A DNA stretch of 6,946 nt, from positions 1 to 6,946 of the forward strand of contig JAPYTY010000108.1 in the NCBI GenBank assembly GCA_029942065.1, read 5' to 3'. A program made the position numbers and the translations under genes. The notes beneath the pieces are model-generated. The model made no database searches and was not told the origin of the DNA. It worked only from the letters and a program-made list of their open reading frames with translations. This document shows positions 6,558 to 6,946 of this stretch, in pieces (position 1 is the stretch's first letter; each line of letters opens with the position of its first letter). Source of the DNA: Acidobacteriota bacterium. Lineage in GTDB: Bacteria; Acidobacteriota; UBA6911; RPQK01; JADFOI01.

Positions 6558-6776
6558 TCAAAATAGTTTCCTTATCTCCCTTTCCAGGTCCTGCTGAATA
6601 GATTCATCGGTGGACTGATCGGTCTCTTTCACCTTCACGGCCCACTCTTCGTCTCCACTGCGCAGAAGAATGAACCACAGGGAATCCTGCTGAACGACCA
6701 GGCTCACTTCTGCCTCTTTCCCAGGCGTCTCACCCAGGGCTTTTCGAGTAATCCGTTTGATCGCTTCAGGGTCCAT
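6558..6776 (-). CDS. Small hypothetical protein (72 aa)
   Basis: I do not recognise this protein. The sequence starts MDPEAIKRITRKALGETPGK, then has two likely beta strands (AEVSLVVQQDSLWFILLRS and EEWAVKVKET, residues 22-52) and an acidic C-terminal helix ending in REIRKLF. It has no signal peptide, membrane segment, cysteines or metal motifs. The ATG at 6776 is preferred to the upstream ATG at 6878, because the extra 34 residues are read from the 8-bp repeats and unrelated spacer. Only a weak GAG precedes the ATG. The gene is convergent with recD2, with 3 bp between stop codons. Balanced composition and helix-strand-helix logic suggest a real gene, but no homology is claimed. Confidence 0.6.
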   Translation of the reverse strand: MDPEAIKRITRKALGETPGKEAEVSLVVQQDSLWFILLRSGDEEWAVKVKETDQSTDESIQQDLEREIRKLF

Positions 6777-6845
6777 GGTATTGCGCTCTGAGCTCAGATT
6801 ACCACATCCGCTTGCAGGCTCTTCTAGAATGAATGGCGGTAAATG

Positions 6846-6905
6846 CACCACGGAGACACGGAGAAGATGTTTCACCACTAAGGCACAGAAACACAGAGAA
6901 GAAAA
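6846..6905. repeat. Degenerate 8-bp repeats (CACGGAGA/CACAGAGA type)
   Basis: Two related modules occur: CACC followed by overlapping CACGGAGA at 6849-6856 and 6857-6864, then CACCACTAAGG followed by CACAGAAA (6884-6891) and CACAGAGA (6892-6899). Each module ends in AGA or AAGA. On the other strand they read as TCTCCGTG and TCTCTGTG. This CTCTGTG/CTCCGTG wording is one I recall from intergenic regions of many environmental bacterial genomes; its function is unknown to me. No ORF is supported between 6777 and 6946. Confidence 0.65.
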
Positions 6906-6934
6906 CTGAGGCAGAGCGGGACGCCCTGCCTCAG
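6906..6934. other. Strong 29-base hairpin, possible terminator of an off-window gene
   Basis: CTGAGGCAG (6906-6914) and CTGCCTCAG (6926-6934) are perfect 9-bp arms. Inside, after an A-C mismatch, GCG (6916-6918) pairs with CGC (6922-6924) around a GGA loop. On the minus strand it is followed by TTTTC (6905-6901), a weak T-tract, which would suit termination of a minus-strand gene entering from beyond 6946. On the plus strand no T-run follows. A REP-like palindrome is the alternative. Confidence 0.45.
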
Positions 6935-6946
6935 ACTCTGTCGCTC

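Noticed and set aside
6777..6878. Longer start for the small minus-strand gene
   Set aside because: The additional codons run through the octamer repeats and spacer; the ATG at 6776 gives a compact protein.

Overview
The window looks like ordinary bacterial chromosome of moderate GC content with five protein genes: two well-recognised DNA-metabolism enzymes, an aminotransferase, one uncharacterised signalling-like protein and one small hypothetical protein. There are no tRNA, rRNA, transposase, phage or CRISPR signatures. Lineage cannot be fixed from the sequence. A PHP-type PolX, a stand-alone RecD2, a coiled-coil/GAF-like protein with a Pro/Glu-rich tail, and short-period repeats at gene borders would all suit an Acidobacteriota-like or similar environmental lineage, but this is a guess.

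Layout. 1-138: non-coding leader made largely of degenerate 7-bp tandem repeats. 139-1884 (+): family X DNA polymerase with a complete C-terminal PHP exonuclease domain (polX). 1885-2019: convergent intergenic region with 7-bp repeats in opposite orientations, including a perfect 17-bp inverted repeat. It is bounded by two perfect hairpins, each overlapping the stop codon of its flanking gene. 2020-3195 (-): class I/II PLP-dependent aminotransferase. 3216-4253 (-): uncharacterised protein with coiled coil, GAF-like domain and disordered tail, starting at TTG behind a strong Shine-Dalgarno; it lies 20 bp upstream of the aminotransferase gene, so the two probably form an operon. 4254-4376: divergent promoter region with a perfect TTGACA -35 for the minus-strand operon and a centred dyad that could be an operator. 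4377-6554 (+): RecD2-type 5'-3' DNA helicase. 6558-6776 (-): 72-residue hypothetical protein, convergent with recD2 and only 3 bp away. 6777-6946: degenerate 8-bp repeats and a strong hairpin, with no gene visible.

How the genes relate. PolX (gap filling plus 3'-5' exonuclease) and RecD2 (recombination and repair helicase) both belong to DNA maintenance but sit in separate transcription units. The aminotransferase and the GAF-like protein have no obvious link to repair. I see no convincing new multi-gene system. The most interesting signals are non-coding: the mirror-image 3'-end modules between polX and the aminotransferase gene, the shared 7-bp repeat period at two separate gene borders, and the dyad in the divergent promoter region.
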